Shown here: piece by piece, positions 11,752 to 24,463 of the stretch
How positions within the stretch are numbered: position 1 is the stretch's first letter
How the letters are laid out: each line of letters starts with the position of its first letter
Source: Ascidia mentula
Lineage: Eukaryota > Chordata > Ascidiacea > Phlebobranchia > Ascidiidae
Direction of reading: 5' to 3'
NCBI GenBank assembly: GCA_947561715.1
Contig: OX387197.1
Span: 7,871,001-7,935,000 of the forward strand
DNA: 64,000 nucleotides
Translations under genes and position numbers: made by a program
The notes under the pieces: model-generated
Told to the model about the DNA's origin: nothing
The model's input: the letters and a program-made list of their open reading frames with translations, nothing else
Database searches by the model: none

Positions 11752-14227
11752 ATGGGGCCCAGGCATGAAATCAGTCTGTTTTTACTTTTTTCTTGTTTGC
11801 TGATATTCATTGAATCACAAGATGCACCAGAAGGTGGATTTCTGAAACGTGAATACAGTATGATGAAACCATATTCAGGTGAGATGTTCTGTTGAAGTTT
11901 ACCAATAGCAAGTTGTAAAAGTTTCTAAGGGTTTGTTGGTAAAAGTCTCAAATTTACTTTGCCGTTTCTGTGTTTGAAATAAAAATAGAGACCTTTTAGG
12001 TTGAAACAGTGGCCATCTGTCTGCAGCTTACACAAAAATAGTTTTGCCTGAGGATGCCTGTGCAAGCGAAATTGATTTTTCAATTTTGCTAATAAATCAG
12101 CTGACTTTCATTTGCAACTTCTGATATTTTCATAACATTGACTAGTTTTGCTTGTACTACTTTTATATTCATTTCATAGGTAATGGCATGACGATGCCAT
12201 TCTGGGATTTTCGAGACAATGCCATAATGACAAACAACTACATTCGACTGACCTCAAATCACCAGGGCCAACTTGGAGCTGTTTGGAACAAAGTGGTAAA
12301 GTTTCTGTACCAGATTGGAAAGTTTGTTATTTGTGTGAAGGATTTTTAAAGCCATCATTAATTGTGTGGACAGTCACAACATTTTTCATGGGTTAATGCA
12401 TTAGATAATTTTGATTGCCGGATTATCAGTAAATTTTTGCACAAGTGTATATACAATGACAACTAACTAAAACCATTATAAGTATTAAATTTGGGTCTTG
12501 TGTTTAATGCATTTGTGTGAAGTTTATTCATAAGGCTCTTAAATGTATGTCCAACTACATTGTAACTTGTCTGTATACCGTAAAAACATTGTGTTGAACA
12601 AAATAAAAACCTGGCCCTATATGTAGGCGTGTCATTTGCGAGACTGGGAAATTCAGGTACACTTCAAGGTTCATGGTGGTGGCAGAACACTTGCCGCTGA
12701 TGGAATGACATTTTGGTACACCAAAGATCGAATGACTCCTGGACCGGTGTTTGGCAGCCGAGATGAGTTTCACGGACTTGCTGTCTTTCTTGACACATAC
12801 AAGAATGGCCAACTTGCAGTAAGTAAAGAGTCTGTTTAAACGTTGAAAATTATATTTGTTTATGATCGAACATCACTAAGATTTGCTCTTTACCAATATG
12901 TTTACTGTGGTAACAGCTAAACTGTCAGTGTTGGGGCAAGTAGGTATAGAGCAGTTACCAAGTTATAGAGCAGAACTATATACTCTTAGGTATTTTTGGC
13001 CCCATGGAAGCAAATATTAAGGAACCCCAATTTAAAAAACCAAAATACATAAAAACTTGTCACACAGTAAGAAAAAACTTATATTTTCCACAAACTTACT
13101 TTCCGTACATTAGTACATTGTATTTTGACAGAGTATTTCAGTGTAATGCAGTAGTATTTAATGTTTGTCTACCCTTAGGGGTAATGGAGCCCCAGGGAGT
13201 GCTTCCTGGAACACTAGGGAAACCCAGGTTAAGGAGCTCTGATATATATTCAATGATTTGTCTAACAAAAGTTTCTTACAGAAAGCTCTTCATTTTTCTA
13301 ATTCATGCTTTTGTAGGTAACATTTCCACAAATATCTTCTATGATTGGCAATGGTTCTGTTAAATATGATCACATGGGAGACGGTCGATTGAACTCAATA
13401 GGATCATGTTTGGCATCATTCAGAAACAAAGATTATGACACTTTTATGTCTATTCGCTACGTTAAGCAGCAGCTGACAGTAAGTTTTTTTAAATCAATTT
13501 TTAATATTCAAGTAAGTTTATTTGACTCACATTTTGCTTGTTTTTTAGGTGAAAATAAATGTGGACAACCAGGGGAAATGGAGAGATTGTATAGATGTCA
13601 CTGGTGTTCTGTTGCCTACTGGATATTTTTTTGGTGTTTCGGCGGCAACTGGGGATCTTGCTGGTAACACAACTATTCAAATTATTATATTTTGTTACTA
13701 ATGTTACAAGATTTTGCCAAAAGATCCTCAACGTTAGTTACTTTTAAAATTAAACTTGAGTTAGTTGTAAACATGTAAATTGTATCATCAGATAACCACG
13801 ATTTAATCAGTATCAAGACTTACCAGTTGGACATTAAAAGAACTGAAGAAGAGGAAGCAGAGGATTGGGCTACTGTGATGCCTGGAATGAAGTTCCTGAA
13901 GCCTCCAATAGGTACAATTACATAAATTTAAAAAATACACAGCCTACTCCTTTAAACTTAACATCATATATTGCTGTTCGCTAGCCTTAAGCTGCAATAT
14001 ATTTTGTACGTTATGTATGCTTTTATTATCTCGCAGGCTGAACATAGTATTTGTTTGCAGACAATGTTGATGATGACGGGAAAGGAGATTACCGAAATTC
14101 ACCAGTTTCTGGAACCAAAATGTTTCTAATCATAGTCTGTGGATTGCTGGGTGCTGGCATCTGCGTTGTGGTTGGTTTTGTTGTTTTCCAGAAGCGCCAA
14201 GAACAAAACAGAAAACGATTTTACTAA
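11752..14227 (+). CDS. VIP36/VIPL-type L-type lectin, cargo receptor
   Basis: Seven exons (11752-11878, 12180-12295, 12627-12818, 13317-13478, 13549-13663, 13792-13911, 14061-14227) join to 332 aa; vertebrate VIP36 (LMAN2) and VIPL (LMAN2L) are about 350. A hydrophobic signal peptide covers residues 1-22 (FLLFSCLLIFI). The carbohydrate-recognition domain follows, with WDFRDNAIMTNNYIRLT, then ADGMTFWYT, the calcium/mannose loop FLDTYKNGQ (D137, Y139, N141), YDHMGDGR (H164) and GDLADNHDLISIKTYQL. A single membrane helix (MFLIIVCGLLGAGICVVVGF) precedes a short cytosolic tail ending KRFY, the ending expected for VIP36/VIPL. Proteins of this family bind high-mannose glycans on secretory glycoproteins in the ER and early Golgi. 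All listed lectin residues are present, so it should be functional. I cannot say whether it is the LMAN2 or the LMAN2L orthologue; tunicates may have one co-orthologue. Confidence 0.92.
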
Positions 14228-16661
14228 AATTGCAATCTACTTATTTAGACCATTTAAATACAATATATTTTTCCTCATAAAAGAATCTGCTAGTTTGGCG
14301 CCATATTTTGTAAGTTGTGATGGCACAACAATGCAAGGAGCAATATCATCAAATCGGTGGCATCTGCAAAATTTCTTTCAGTACTACAAACACAAAATTC
14401 ATGATCAGTTTAAATAACACGCGAAAGTCGGGCAAAGATTTTTAAACATACTTTTTTGTTTCAATTTATTTTCTTCACTACTTGTACTGAATTTTTGTTA
14501 AGTATGGTTGTTGTTCAGGCCAGTAAGGTTTGTTGGTATTAAAAGCCATTGTGTTATGTCCGGTAATTTGTTATTCCATAAAACTGGCATACTGCTAAGT
14601 TTTTAATTTGGTTGTTACGTTTGTCTGAAAACAAGGTGCAGTAACATTGAACAAAACATGATACACACTGTACAAACTGGTGTTTTGATGAAAGTTGAAA
14701 TGCAAATTGTTTTGCTATTGCCTGTGTTGATCTGCATTACTTAACTTGTCATACTTGGCATTGCTTTGAGCGCACACTTTTACAAATATTTCATTTAAAT
14801 TCTGTGAACATCGACTGTCGTTATTTAGAAATTTACAATCCCCCATTCTGTCGGAAATATTTTCTGTTGTCACACTTTGCAAATGAAGCTTTGAAGTTCA
14901 CATGTATGTGCCACTGTTGCTTACAGCTACCAAAACAATGATGCAGTAAAGTTTAAAATTATCTTACTGCATTTTGCGAAGGATTGCAATTGTATTTTTT
15001 ATTTAATCACCACTACATGTTAGTGGCAGTTTTGACGTGAATTTTTGTGTGCAGTACGTATGTGTAAGTGCCTTGCGTTAAATTAATTAAATATCACATC
15101 AGATATTACACATGTAACAGGGATACATTAGTTTTAACTTGCCTTCATTCGGATCATATAGACATGCATATCATTGTACCCCACCATTTATCTACCTTAA
15201 GAATGATGCTATAGTCAGGTGTTCGTCGGACAAACTCCGATTATACAAAGTATTGGCATCGAGCTTTACATGCCAAAATTAAACTCTAAATTCCTGAATT
15301 GTCCTTTGAATTTATGAGAATTTAACGACACGAATTATGTTGTCAGAGCAAGAATGAAGTCGTTTTTTGTGGTGGAATTGGTGAGTTTGTTACCGCATTC
15401 TTAGCTGTAGGTGAATCCAGAGGGAAAAAAGTCCAGCCGTCCTATTTGTGTGGTAGAAAAATTCATTTTTGTTGCGTAAATTTACAAATATACAGTACTA
15501 AACTGTAGTAAATTCATGCAACGTAATGTTTGTTTTGTATTGCCTACCGGAAAAATGCGTCGTATTTTTTTTAAATAAAAATTTGAGCCCCAAACAAAAA
15601 CCGCTTAATAATGTATATAGGCCTGCAAAACGTGTTGTGACTAACACGACACGACCGGACAATTACCTATTAACAACATTCAATTCACAGCAATACTGCT
15701 AGACCGTCGTTACACAATGTTTGCGACTCCAGATTTTTTGAAAATCGATGGCTATATTTAGCAAGTGATGATCTTTCCTTTGTGGGAGACGCGATGAGGC
15801 TTCGTAATTATAACATTTATTGACACCAACAAATAATATATTTTGTGTATTTACCGGATCATGCGATGAGAAAGGTTTGTTTTGTAAACACTACGATGGC
15901 AAAAATGTTTCAGGGAGTTTTACGAGGCTATATATGGACGCACCTTATGTATTTTAAGTGTGTATATATAGTTACACTTTGTTTTTCTGTTAAGGCTCCT
16001 GCACAAATATCTTCGCTACGTTAAGGACAAGGCAAATAATTTTATAACTTTGTTTGTCTTACAATCGTTTACTTTCATGCAGAAATATGGTTTTGCGTGT
16101 TTTGTCATATAAGTTACAAATTCGATATAGGCTACGCACGGTGTGTTAATTTCAAGTGAACGGATTGTCATGCAGGTATAAAAGCATTGACTGCGGTAAG
16201 ATTTGGACTTATTTGGACTGCGTTATTAGCATCACTTTCGCTATTAGCAATTATAAACTTTACTGCTATTATTTCAATCCTCTTTCTCCAAATGAAATGA
16301 TACAAAAAAAGTTTGGTGATGTTGGTGTCCAACTGCTGAGGTGTACTTACATAGAGATCACATGAGATGACAAGCGAAAATCGAAATACAATCTCTGTGA
16401 AGTAAGAAGATGAGCGGAAGGATGAAACATTTATAGATTCGTGGAATTTTCGCTTAAAAATAAACAAACATATAACTTCAATGTCCCGCTAGCGTTTCAA
16501 AAGGAACCAGAGGCCATGGCCCGACAAAACATGAGAACCACTGCCCTAAACTGTAACAAGAAAATAGCAAGCGATCGTGGTTGAGACTTTATGTTCCATT
16601 TGGGCCAATTCAAGATTCAAAATCACAATTTACAGAAAAGTATAGCGATACAAATCGGCGG
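14228..16661. other. intergenic region, no gene seen
   Basis: It holds the 3' UTR of the lectin gene and the region beyond the 3' end of the minus-strand UNC93-like copy A; the two genes converge here. Only short open frames occur, without family resemblance or paired splice sites. No repeat or RNA gene was recognised. Confidence 0.5.
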
Positions 16662-19250
16662 TTATTGGAAGCTTGGTGAAGAAATTCTATTTCGATTTTC
16701 TTTTCGGTGCAATCCTTCAGCAATACCTAGAAATGTTGAACCTTTTAAATTGCACAGATACCAAATTGCAAATGACCTACTGTAGGTTGTCATGCTGAAT
16801 ACAAGCAGACAAACTTGAAAGTAGATCTTGTATCTTACGCAAACAGCTGTGCTCCAACCATACTGAAAGGCATACCCGGCCAGGTACCATATGGACCAAA
16901 CCACCATAGCTTTCTCTTGGTTATTCGGAAAGAATGCGGCATGAGCATCTGCATAAAGCAAAGATAAGGATTCATGCATTTTTCAATTTTGCGTTCGTGC
17001 TGAAAGAAAAATTTGTACTGGCCAGACTGCAGCAAAGTGATTAAACTTATAGCAACTGATTAAACTAACATATCATATTTTTGAACCGGCTACAAAATAT
17101 GGAGAAAACATTCTTTAGAAATAAAGTATTAGTAAAGAAAAATGCTTTAAGTATTTGCTTGCAAAAACATGGTACTTAAGTAAAGAGAAAGTGACAGAAA
17201 AATCTAATCTATGTGATATGTAAACTGTTGTATTACTGCAAAAAATTGTACCATGTCGCCCAGAAAGTTTACAACACAATCGAATTATTGTTTTGACCAA
17301 ATACATTCTACTTTAATATAACATTGCATCACAGCAGTACCTGAACTCATTGGGATACGTATTCCGTTTTCAATGCCTGTTAATCCAAACAAGCAGTAAA
17401 CAAACCACGTTGTAGATTCGGTCGGGATCCAAAACAAGCAAATAAATGAAATACCAACATCAACTAACGTAGATATCAACAAAAGTCCTTGCCTTCCGAT
17501 TTTGGAAGTAGCTTTTCCCACAAAAACTGCAGTTAAGCCATCAACCACGTTGAAACTGATCATACACAAACCAACCTAAAAACCCAATTTCTTGTCAATG
17601 ATGTTGGCCTTATTCCTTATTGTGATTTACGTACAAACAGAAAAAATGGCTTGCGTACCTGACTAACACCAATGATGCAAGAAGCAAACGCTCTTGTCAT
17701 CTCCGAATTGCATTATACCGGTACAAAACGATAGGGGTATGATCAAAAGTTGCTTCGTCTGCAATGTCTGATAAAACGTTTCTTTCAACGAAGAAATGGC
17801 CAGGCTCAGTATGGCCTGAAAAAAAAGAAAAATGTGGTGCGATCAGTCACATTTTGATCGACTTTGCAATGCAACAACTTTATCTACTTTGTTTCCTGTT
17901 TGTTTCGTAGGCCGCATTTGTTCGTTGTCACCTCTCTCTGCAACTGGAATTGAATGCAAAGAATGAGATTGTCCAGGAATTGGTTTGATTGTTTCATCCA
18001 TCGTCACGCTTGAAGTATCTTCAGCGAGGACATTGTGGAAATTGTGTAACACCTTCTTTCCACTATTGTTAATTTCCCTCCTGTCTTCGTCAGTACCTGA
18101 CTTTTTGATAAAAAATACTTGATCAATTATAGCTATTAATATCATTGCTCCAAACACACTCAAAATGATATATAAGAGTGTAGTTTGTGGAGGGACGTAT
18201 TGAACCAGATTGTGCTGGGTAACGTTCGGGTCCTGACAGTCGTTTGGGCCACAAAAAGAGAAGTTTTTTCTGTTTATCGAACTATTGTTGAAACCACTGT
18301 GGGATGAACCGGATGATTTTCCAAGATAAAAAGTGCAGTAAATAACAATGTAGCTCAACACCTGTAAGAGTAGCACAGCGCTTTAAACAGAACTATCAAA
18401 ATAGTCAAGGTTTTTTTGGTGGTGGTCGAAGGTATGTTTAACTACATCATTTAAACCTCACATATCCATAACGTACCGCCACTACCCGCACTACGAAGAG
18501 AAAATATCCCATAAACTCCCCATTGTGATAATCAAGTGGCTTTTTCGTGAATCTGGAGAACTTGCGTCCAAAATGAACGCAATAGATCATGAAGGAAGGC
18601 CAAGACAGTGCCTCGGCTACGCCAACCAACGCCCCAAAAGCAATGAGCATGTATACATCTGGATAGAGATTGTAAAGGACAAATAGACATTGAAATTCAG
18701 TAAATTTAAATGTATCAGTTAAATTCGACAAAAATAGTGTTGCATTAAGGATTAAATAATGTTTTTGTGTCTTTAATTTTGTCATTTCCTTGTTTCCATA
18801 GCAAAGCAGTAAGGCGCTTTGGGGGCTTTAAAATGACTTACTTGGAAAAAAAATTGCGCATACGTACAGGAAATAAAGACCATATGCAACAACCAGTGAC
18901 CATTTGACAGTGAGGAACTTAAGAAAAACAGGCGCAAAGGAGATGCTGAATACGACTGTCGTAATATATATTGTTGTGGCTGAAGTCACACCTGTAATAA
19001 AATGTTAGAATATCACAAGGTTGTGCAAAAAATAAAGAAACATATTGTATTTCTTCAAAGACACACATCAGTGTTGAATGCAAATGTTAGGTATTACATA
19101 CTGTTCCGTCTTACCCAAACCGTCGACGATGTTGATGCTAGATTGCAGTGCCAATAAAGAATTATAGGCACTTAAACTGAGAACAGAACCAATCACAAAC
19201 TGCGCAAACTTTATCTTTACATTCCATTTCTCATTTTCGTTTGCCATCAT
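16662..19250 (-). pseudogene. UNC93-like transporter copy A, frameshifted
   Basis: All eight family exons are present on the minus strand: 19250-19115, 18991-18842, 18658-18477, 18361-17888, 17815-17659, 17575-17341, 16948-16781 and 16726-16662. Splice sites look usable; the exon 4 donor is inferred as GTAGAT. Exon 5 is 157 nt against 168 nt in copies B, C and D. About 11 nt are missing after GGTATAATGCAA (near 17700-17712), and the exon then reads into a TAG just before its end. The other exons keep UNC93 features: the Asn-Ser-Leu...Leu-Gln-Ser-Ser-Ile-Asn start, CGPNDC with nearby N-glycosylation sites, and the DAHAAFFPNNQEKAM helix border. It is the most diverged member and the only near-complete one facing left. 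The product would end in the second half of the membrane domain, so I call it a pseudogene, perhaps a recent one. Confidence 0.7.
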
Positions 19251-20300
19251 CGTTATTACAAATCCCAAACACTTGCCTTGGTACAATATTTGCCACAACT
19301 TCTCTAACCTTAACGTGTGAGCACGCTTGGCTGACCAAGCAAGTCAGTAAGTCCTGTAAGTTTATAAAACTCCGCGTAGCGAGCCTCCTAGCGGCCAAGA
19401 GAACGCCGCTTGGGTGGTCTCTCGTGAGCCCGTCTCTCGGTCTTAAATTATATTTCAGTAAACTTCTTTAACTGTAAATCATGAAAGGAAGAATTCCAAC
19501 AAGTGCCTGAACTATTTCCGACGTCAAAAGTGTTGATGTTAATGGACTCGGTCAAAAGTACCGATAGACACGGTGTGTGCGATTACAACATACAAAACCT
19601 ACAAACGCGAAAGTTAATCTAAGGGAAACGTTTAAAGGCAGGATTCTGTGTGAAGCGATAAGATATCCTCGAACCTTGGCCAAAATGTATGTCTGTAATA
19701 TCGTTGCATGTAGGTTTTCGGAGTCCTTAATCGTCTTCCATTGCTTATTGCACGCCTGCAGAGTTGTAATAATGGCTTAACTTCAAGCCGAAGTTTTCAA
19801 ATTGTTGCATCAAAGTCATTTGTTAATGCAAAAGACGAAACAATGTAACACTGTTTACCAGCCCAATATTGACAGGACATGGTTATATGGTTACGTGTCA
19901 TCAATGCTACAACTGTGCCGAGCATCAAAATGCTGCAACTGCAACGAAAGCATTATTATATGCATGTTGTTGGCCATAAAATCCTTGGTGTCGACTATAC
20001 ATGTTTATGACGCCATCAATTTTATGAGTCACAGTGGGGTGGTGTTGATTGACACATATTCGAATTATGTAATCACGTCATGAAAGATGGAGCAGTTCAT
20101 ATGAAAGTTGGTCAATTTTTATTTGGTACATTGAAAGGACTCCGTAGTGCAAAGACTGCCTTCAAGCCGGAGGATGCCAAGGTACGCGTTGTATTATATT
20201 ACAGGCCAAAACATGATGGTGAACCACGTGAGGTTCCAACTTAAGTAACGGATATGAACGGCACCCGATTCATCACGGGAGCAATTGTGGCGCCGCCTGA
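19251..20300. other. spacer between copies A and B
   Basis: The upstream side of copy A. The first hundred bases (19260-19370) resemble the region before the ATG of other copies. About 20215-20290 (gaaccacgtgaggttccaac) recurs at 55137-55210, so the spacer shares ancestry with the C-D spacer. No gene was seen. The G+C-rich stretch 19368-19440 (gcgagcctcctagcggcc) is unlike its surroundings and unassigned. Confidence 0.45.
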
Positions 20301-20482
20301 ATAGGACTGTCGTAATATATATTGTTGTGGCTGAAGTCACACCTGCTGTAATAAAATGTTAGAATATCACAAGTTTGTGCAAAAAATAAAGAAACATATT
20401 GTATTTCTTCAAAGACTCACATCAGTATTGAATGCAAATGTTAGGTTTTACATACTGTTCCGTCTTGCCCAAACCGTCGACT
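20301..20482 (-). pseudogene. inverted exon 1/exon 2 relic upstream of copy B
   Basis: Reverse complement of the end of exon 1, intron 1 and the start of exon 2 of a minus-strand UNC93-like gene. It matches 18960-19130 of copy A closely, including the rest of intron 1. It keeps the VDGLG codons but stops there, directly against the 5' region of copy B. The old splice donor reads GC instead of GT. It is a truncated head-to-head partner. Confidence 0.7.
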
Positions 20483-20739
20483 ACATCTTCGCGCAGCAAT
20501 ATACTTAAAAACAGGGAACGAATTGACGTGAGCACCGTAAACATTACTGTGGTGCCATTGACTGGTATCGACAAGTACTTCATCGCTGCAAGTTTGACGG
20601 TAAAAAACGCTTGTTTTGCTTCGTCAGCCAAGCGCTACGTGTTAACGTCTTGGCAAATAAAAAAGTTGTTGCAAATATTTTACAAAGGCAAGTGTTTAAG
20701 AAGGTATCACTGGCTAACCCAGTCACATTTGTTATAATA

Positions 20740-23547
20740 ATGATGGCAAACGAACATGAGAAACGGAATTTAAAGTTTAAGTTTGCACAGTTTGTGATTA
20801 GTTCTACTATCAGTTTAGGTGCCTACAATTCATTGGTATCACTGCAATCCAGTATCAATATTGTCGACGGTTTGGGTAAGACTTGGAAGTGAGAAAAGTA
20901 GATTTTTTTAGTTATTATTACTGTCTTGTAAACCAACGTAATTGTTTTTGGCACGTAATGATAAAACATTTTATACATCACAGGTGTGACTTCAACCACA
21001 ACAATATATGTTACGACAGTTGTATTCAGCATCTTTTTTGCGCCTGTTGTCCTCAAATTCTTGACAGTTAAATGGTCTCTAGCTGTTGCACTCGGGCTAT
21101 ATTTTCTGTACATTTGCGCAAACTATTTTGCAAGTAAGTTAAACTGAAGACTGAAAAACAGCAAAAAGTTTCTGTGATGGTTTCATAAACTAGACTAAAT
21201 TAGATAAAAATAAAAAATTTTCCGAAATTACGAACAGAACGTATGTCTAAACAAGTTGCCTTGCATCATCAAAACTTTATTTTGTTTTTCTGCTTGTGCA
21301 CAGATATTTATATGCTCGTTGCCTTTGGAGTGCTAGTTGGCGTAGCTGAGGCACTGGCTTGGCCATCTTTCATGGTTTATTGCGTGAATTTCGGACGCAA
21401 GTTCTCCAGGCTTACGCAGAAGCCACTTGATTATTACAACGGACGGTTTATGGGTTACTTTTTCTTCAGCGTGCGTGCATTCGCGGTACGGTTTGGATAT
21501 GTTATGATGCTTCTTGTTCTAGGTGTAGGTTTCTTATTAACACCCGAATGATTATAGGTCTAGTTATTGCATAATACTAATGGTACATTTAATAATCTGT
21601 TCTTCTGGCAAAGATAAAACGTAACTTTATTCACCGGCGAAACGTCTTTGCCAGAAGAACAGATTATTAAGTTACAATATGCCTGGCAGCAACAAAAACA
21701 TTATACTAATGGTACAATTAACTGATTTACGCCAGAAATTCTTTTTTCCTAGATAATTTTCTTGTTTTTCAACTAATGTTCTAACACCGTTTTTGATGAG
21801 CCACTGTTCCGACCTATTATATCACATTCACCCTGTCTGCAGGTCACTAAAAACATTATTGGCTATATTGCCTGGAACTGACATGTTGAAACACTTTATT
21901 GTACATTTTGCAGGTTTTAGGTTTCCTTGCCATTTACTGCATTTTCTACGCCGGACGATCGAACGATATATCAGATTCAAACAATACTTCATACGGCGGT
22001 CCCACATTCCTTCAAAACTTCTCTTTTTGTGGCCCAAACGACTGTCAGGACCCGAACGTTACTCAGCACAATCTGGTGCAATACGTCCCTCCACAAACCA
22101 CGGTGTATATCATGTTGGGCGTGTCTGGAGCTATAATATTGATAGCTCTAACTGTTCAAGTATTTTTTGTCGAAAAGCCATGTCTTGAGGAGCTGGTCAA
22201 GGCATTGAGCGATGTCGACCACGAGGAGTTACCGAATGTTGAAATCGTCCTTTCTTCAACCGTTTCGTTCGACAAAAAAAGTAAACCTATTCCTGTTCAG
22301 CCCCATGTCTTACGGTCGATTCCAATTGCCGAGAGTTTTAACAATCAGCCACTGAGTTTCAAGAAACAAACCAAAAGAGATGTAAATATATTCCTTCATC
22401 TTGTTAAATTATGGATTTTATCACTGTTGGTTGTTCATGTTATTACAATGATTTAAATTGGTTGACCAACATAATTACGCATATAGCAATTAATGATAAC
22501 GTAGCAGATCGTATAGTAGACTAACGATATATTTTTGGACATAGCTTGGGACAATTTTTTTAAGTTCATATCCTATTCGTTTAACCAGGATTATCTGAGA
22601 TTAGCCGTTGCATCTTTGCGAGAAACGTTTAATCAGATGTTGCAGACGAAGCAACTCCTTATCATTCCTCTAACATTTTGTACCGGTTTAATGCAAGGTT
22701 TTATTTATGTCGAAATGGTCAGAGCGTTTGCCTCATGTATCATTGGTGTCGATCAGGTATGTGCACGTTCTTGTGCTATTTGTGCACGTTTTAAACAGCA
22801 TTAATTGTAAGTTACAAATGATTACAACAACCATATTTTCTGAGGTTGGCTTGTGCATGATCAATTTTAATGTTATGGATGCTTTGATGACGGTGTTTGT
22901 GGGAAGATATTCCTCCAAAATCGGAAGACAAGGACTTTTGCTGATATCTACGTTAGTTGATGTTGGTATTTATTTTGTTTGCTTGTTTTGGATCCCGACC
23001 GAATCTACAAAGTGGTTTGTTTACTGCTTGTTTGGACTAGAGGGCATTGGAAACGGAATTCGTATCCCAATGAGTTCAGGTACTGATGTGATGCAATATT
23101 GGATTCAAGTAGAATGTGCTAAAAGTCAAAAGAACAATTTGATTGTGTGGTAATTGCCAAAAAAAACACTGCATCTAGGCCAGTTCAACAGTACTATTTG
23201 AGGAAGCAAGCAAAATTACAAAACGCAAAATAATAATCCTCAAAGCTTTGTTTAATACAGATGCTCATGCCGCCTTTTTTCCCAACAACCAAGAGAAAGC
23301 TATGGTGCTTTGGTCCATATGGTACCTGGCCGGGTATGCCTTTCAGTTTGGTTGGAGCACGGCAGTTTGTGTAAGATACAAGATCTACTTTCAGCTTGGT
23401 CTGCTTGTATTCAGCATAACAACTTACAGTAAGTCACTTGCAATTTAGTAACTATGAAATTTAAAAGTTTTAACCTTTGCAGGTGTTGCTGAAGGTTTGC
23501 ACAGAAAAGAAAATCGTGTTAAAACATCTTCGTCAGGCCTCCAATAG
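20740..23547 (+). CDS. UNC93-like multi-pass membrane protein, copy B
   Basis: Eight exons (20740-20875, 20984-21133, 21304-21485, 21914-22381, 22589-22756, 22845-23079, 23261-23428, 23483-23547) join in frame to 523 aa; family members are usually 450-600. Two consecutive ATGs at 20740 and 20743 are possible starts. The first helix carries SLGAYNSLVSLQSSIN, the diagnostic UNC93 pattern, followed by GLG. Later helices include MLVAFGVLVGVAEALAWPSF. An extracellular loop has NFSFCGPNDC with N-glycosylation sequons on both sides, matching the CGxNDC loop of UNC93. A cytosolic loop of about 75 aa splits the two halves, and WSIWYLAGYAFQFGW lies near the end. UNC93 proteins have an MFS-like fold and act as K+-channel regulators (C. 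elegans UNC-93) or chaperones (UNC93B1); which applies here is unknown. AATAAA at 23606 may end the transcript. Confidence 0.78.
21588..21702. mobile_element. 115-bp foldback insertion in intron 3 of copy B
   Basis: Perfect 23-bp inverted arms at 21591-21613 and 21646-21668 (aataatctgttcttctggca and its complement) surround a 32-base loop. The insertion is flanked by a 14-bp direct repeat (atactaatggtaca, 21574-21587 and 21703-21716), present once in copies C, D and E apart from small changes. An A-rich end (cagcaacaaaaac) precedes the right repeat. This looks like a small retroposed or foldback element inserted after B and D separated. Confidence 0.7.
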
Positions 23548-23605
23548 CCGCCGATTTGTAGGATTAGACTTTTCTGCAAATTTTGATTTTCATTCATAAT
23601 TATCT

Positions 23606-23611
23606 AATAAA
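23606..23611 (+). other. poly(A) signal of copy B
   Basis: AATAAA about 60 bases after the stop; conserved at 58813-58818 after copy D, while copy C has GATAAA near 54493. Confidence 0.5.
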
Positions 23612-24149
23612 AGTTTCTTAAAGGAACATAAATTTTCAACCAAGAGTGTTAAAGAATTTTCCTTGTCTGTTTCTCGATATTAATACTTTGGCGGGTCCTG
23701 CCACACTCGGGTACTCGGACTCACTAATGTCACATTGAATTTTTAAGTTTGTTTAATTTCCAAATGAACCAATATTGAAACAACACTAAACCAAGAGTAA
23801 CCAATGCAAACGTAACAGCGTTTAACACACATTGTCCTTTTGCGTTACAAATTGTTTATTACAGAGGCGAATGCCCTTAAAGCACACACTAAATACTTTT
23901 ACAATAGCGTGTATAATTTTTCCATAGGTTGGATGTTACACAACATGCTGAAACTCTTTGATCACTTGGTAATTAGTTCAATATTCACGACACACCTGCG
24001 CGTCGCGGCGCACAGTTTGAGAAACCCTTGTTTAGGGCATTATGGCAGCTTAGGGCAAGCTTTAGCATGTCAACACCTTCGTGATAGACAACAACAGGAT
24101 ACCAATGTAATTCAAAACCAGACGAGATGAACTTGCAACGCTGCAAGTT
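23612..24149. other. B-C spacer, left part
   Basis: Matched by 58820-59395 in the D-E spacer. It holds no gene. Part of it (about 23690-23850) is also kept in the C-D spacer near 54600-54770, so it belongs to the ancestral repeat unit of the cluster. Confidence 0.5.
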
Positions 24150-24345
24150 TAAGGGTAAAAAGACGTAGTTTTGCTTGGTCAGATAAGCGTGCTCATGCGT
24201 TAAGGTTAGACAGGTTTTTCCCAAGATTTAACCCAAAATAAGTGATTGCGAAAGAACAAGCTAACCGCGTCACTGTTGTTATGATGATGATGACAGACGG
24301 ACACGAGGAAAGGAATGTGAAGTTCAAATTGCTGCGTATGTAATA
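24150..24345 (+). pseudogene. decayed exon-1 relic of an UNC93-like gene
   Basis: It aligns by eye with the region before and into exon 1 of the intact copies: a run of ATG codons, then the remnant TDGHEERNVKFKLLRM and a stop, against ANEHEKRNLKFKFAQ in copy B. The upstream bases (gcttggtcagataagcgtgc) also match gcttcgtcagccaagcgcta. Counterparts lie near 54778-54945 and 59425-59605. Confidence 0.6.
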
Positions 24346-24463
24346 GTGTGGTTATTCAAGCGTTGCGATACGGACTGATTGCGGAGGAGTAAAAAAAAAT
24401 ATTTTGTAAATCCCGAATCTTTCGCTTTGTTTTGATTTTTAGATATCGGGTCATCAAAAAGGT

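Noticed and set aside
13004..13363. 119-codon plus-strand frame in the lectin gene
   Set aside because: It is intron sequence running into exon 4 in the wrong frame.
19368..19440. Possible tRNA-derived SINE head (gcgagcctcctagcggcc)
   Set aside because: No A and B boxes at the right spacing and no cloverleaf could be drawn.
20432..20737. Plus-strand frame of about 100 codons before copy B, with counterparts before C, D and E
   Set aside because: It reads through the inverted relic and the 5' region out of frame with exon 1 of the gene.
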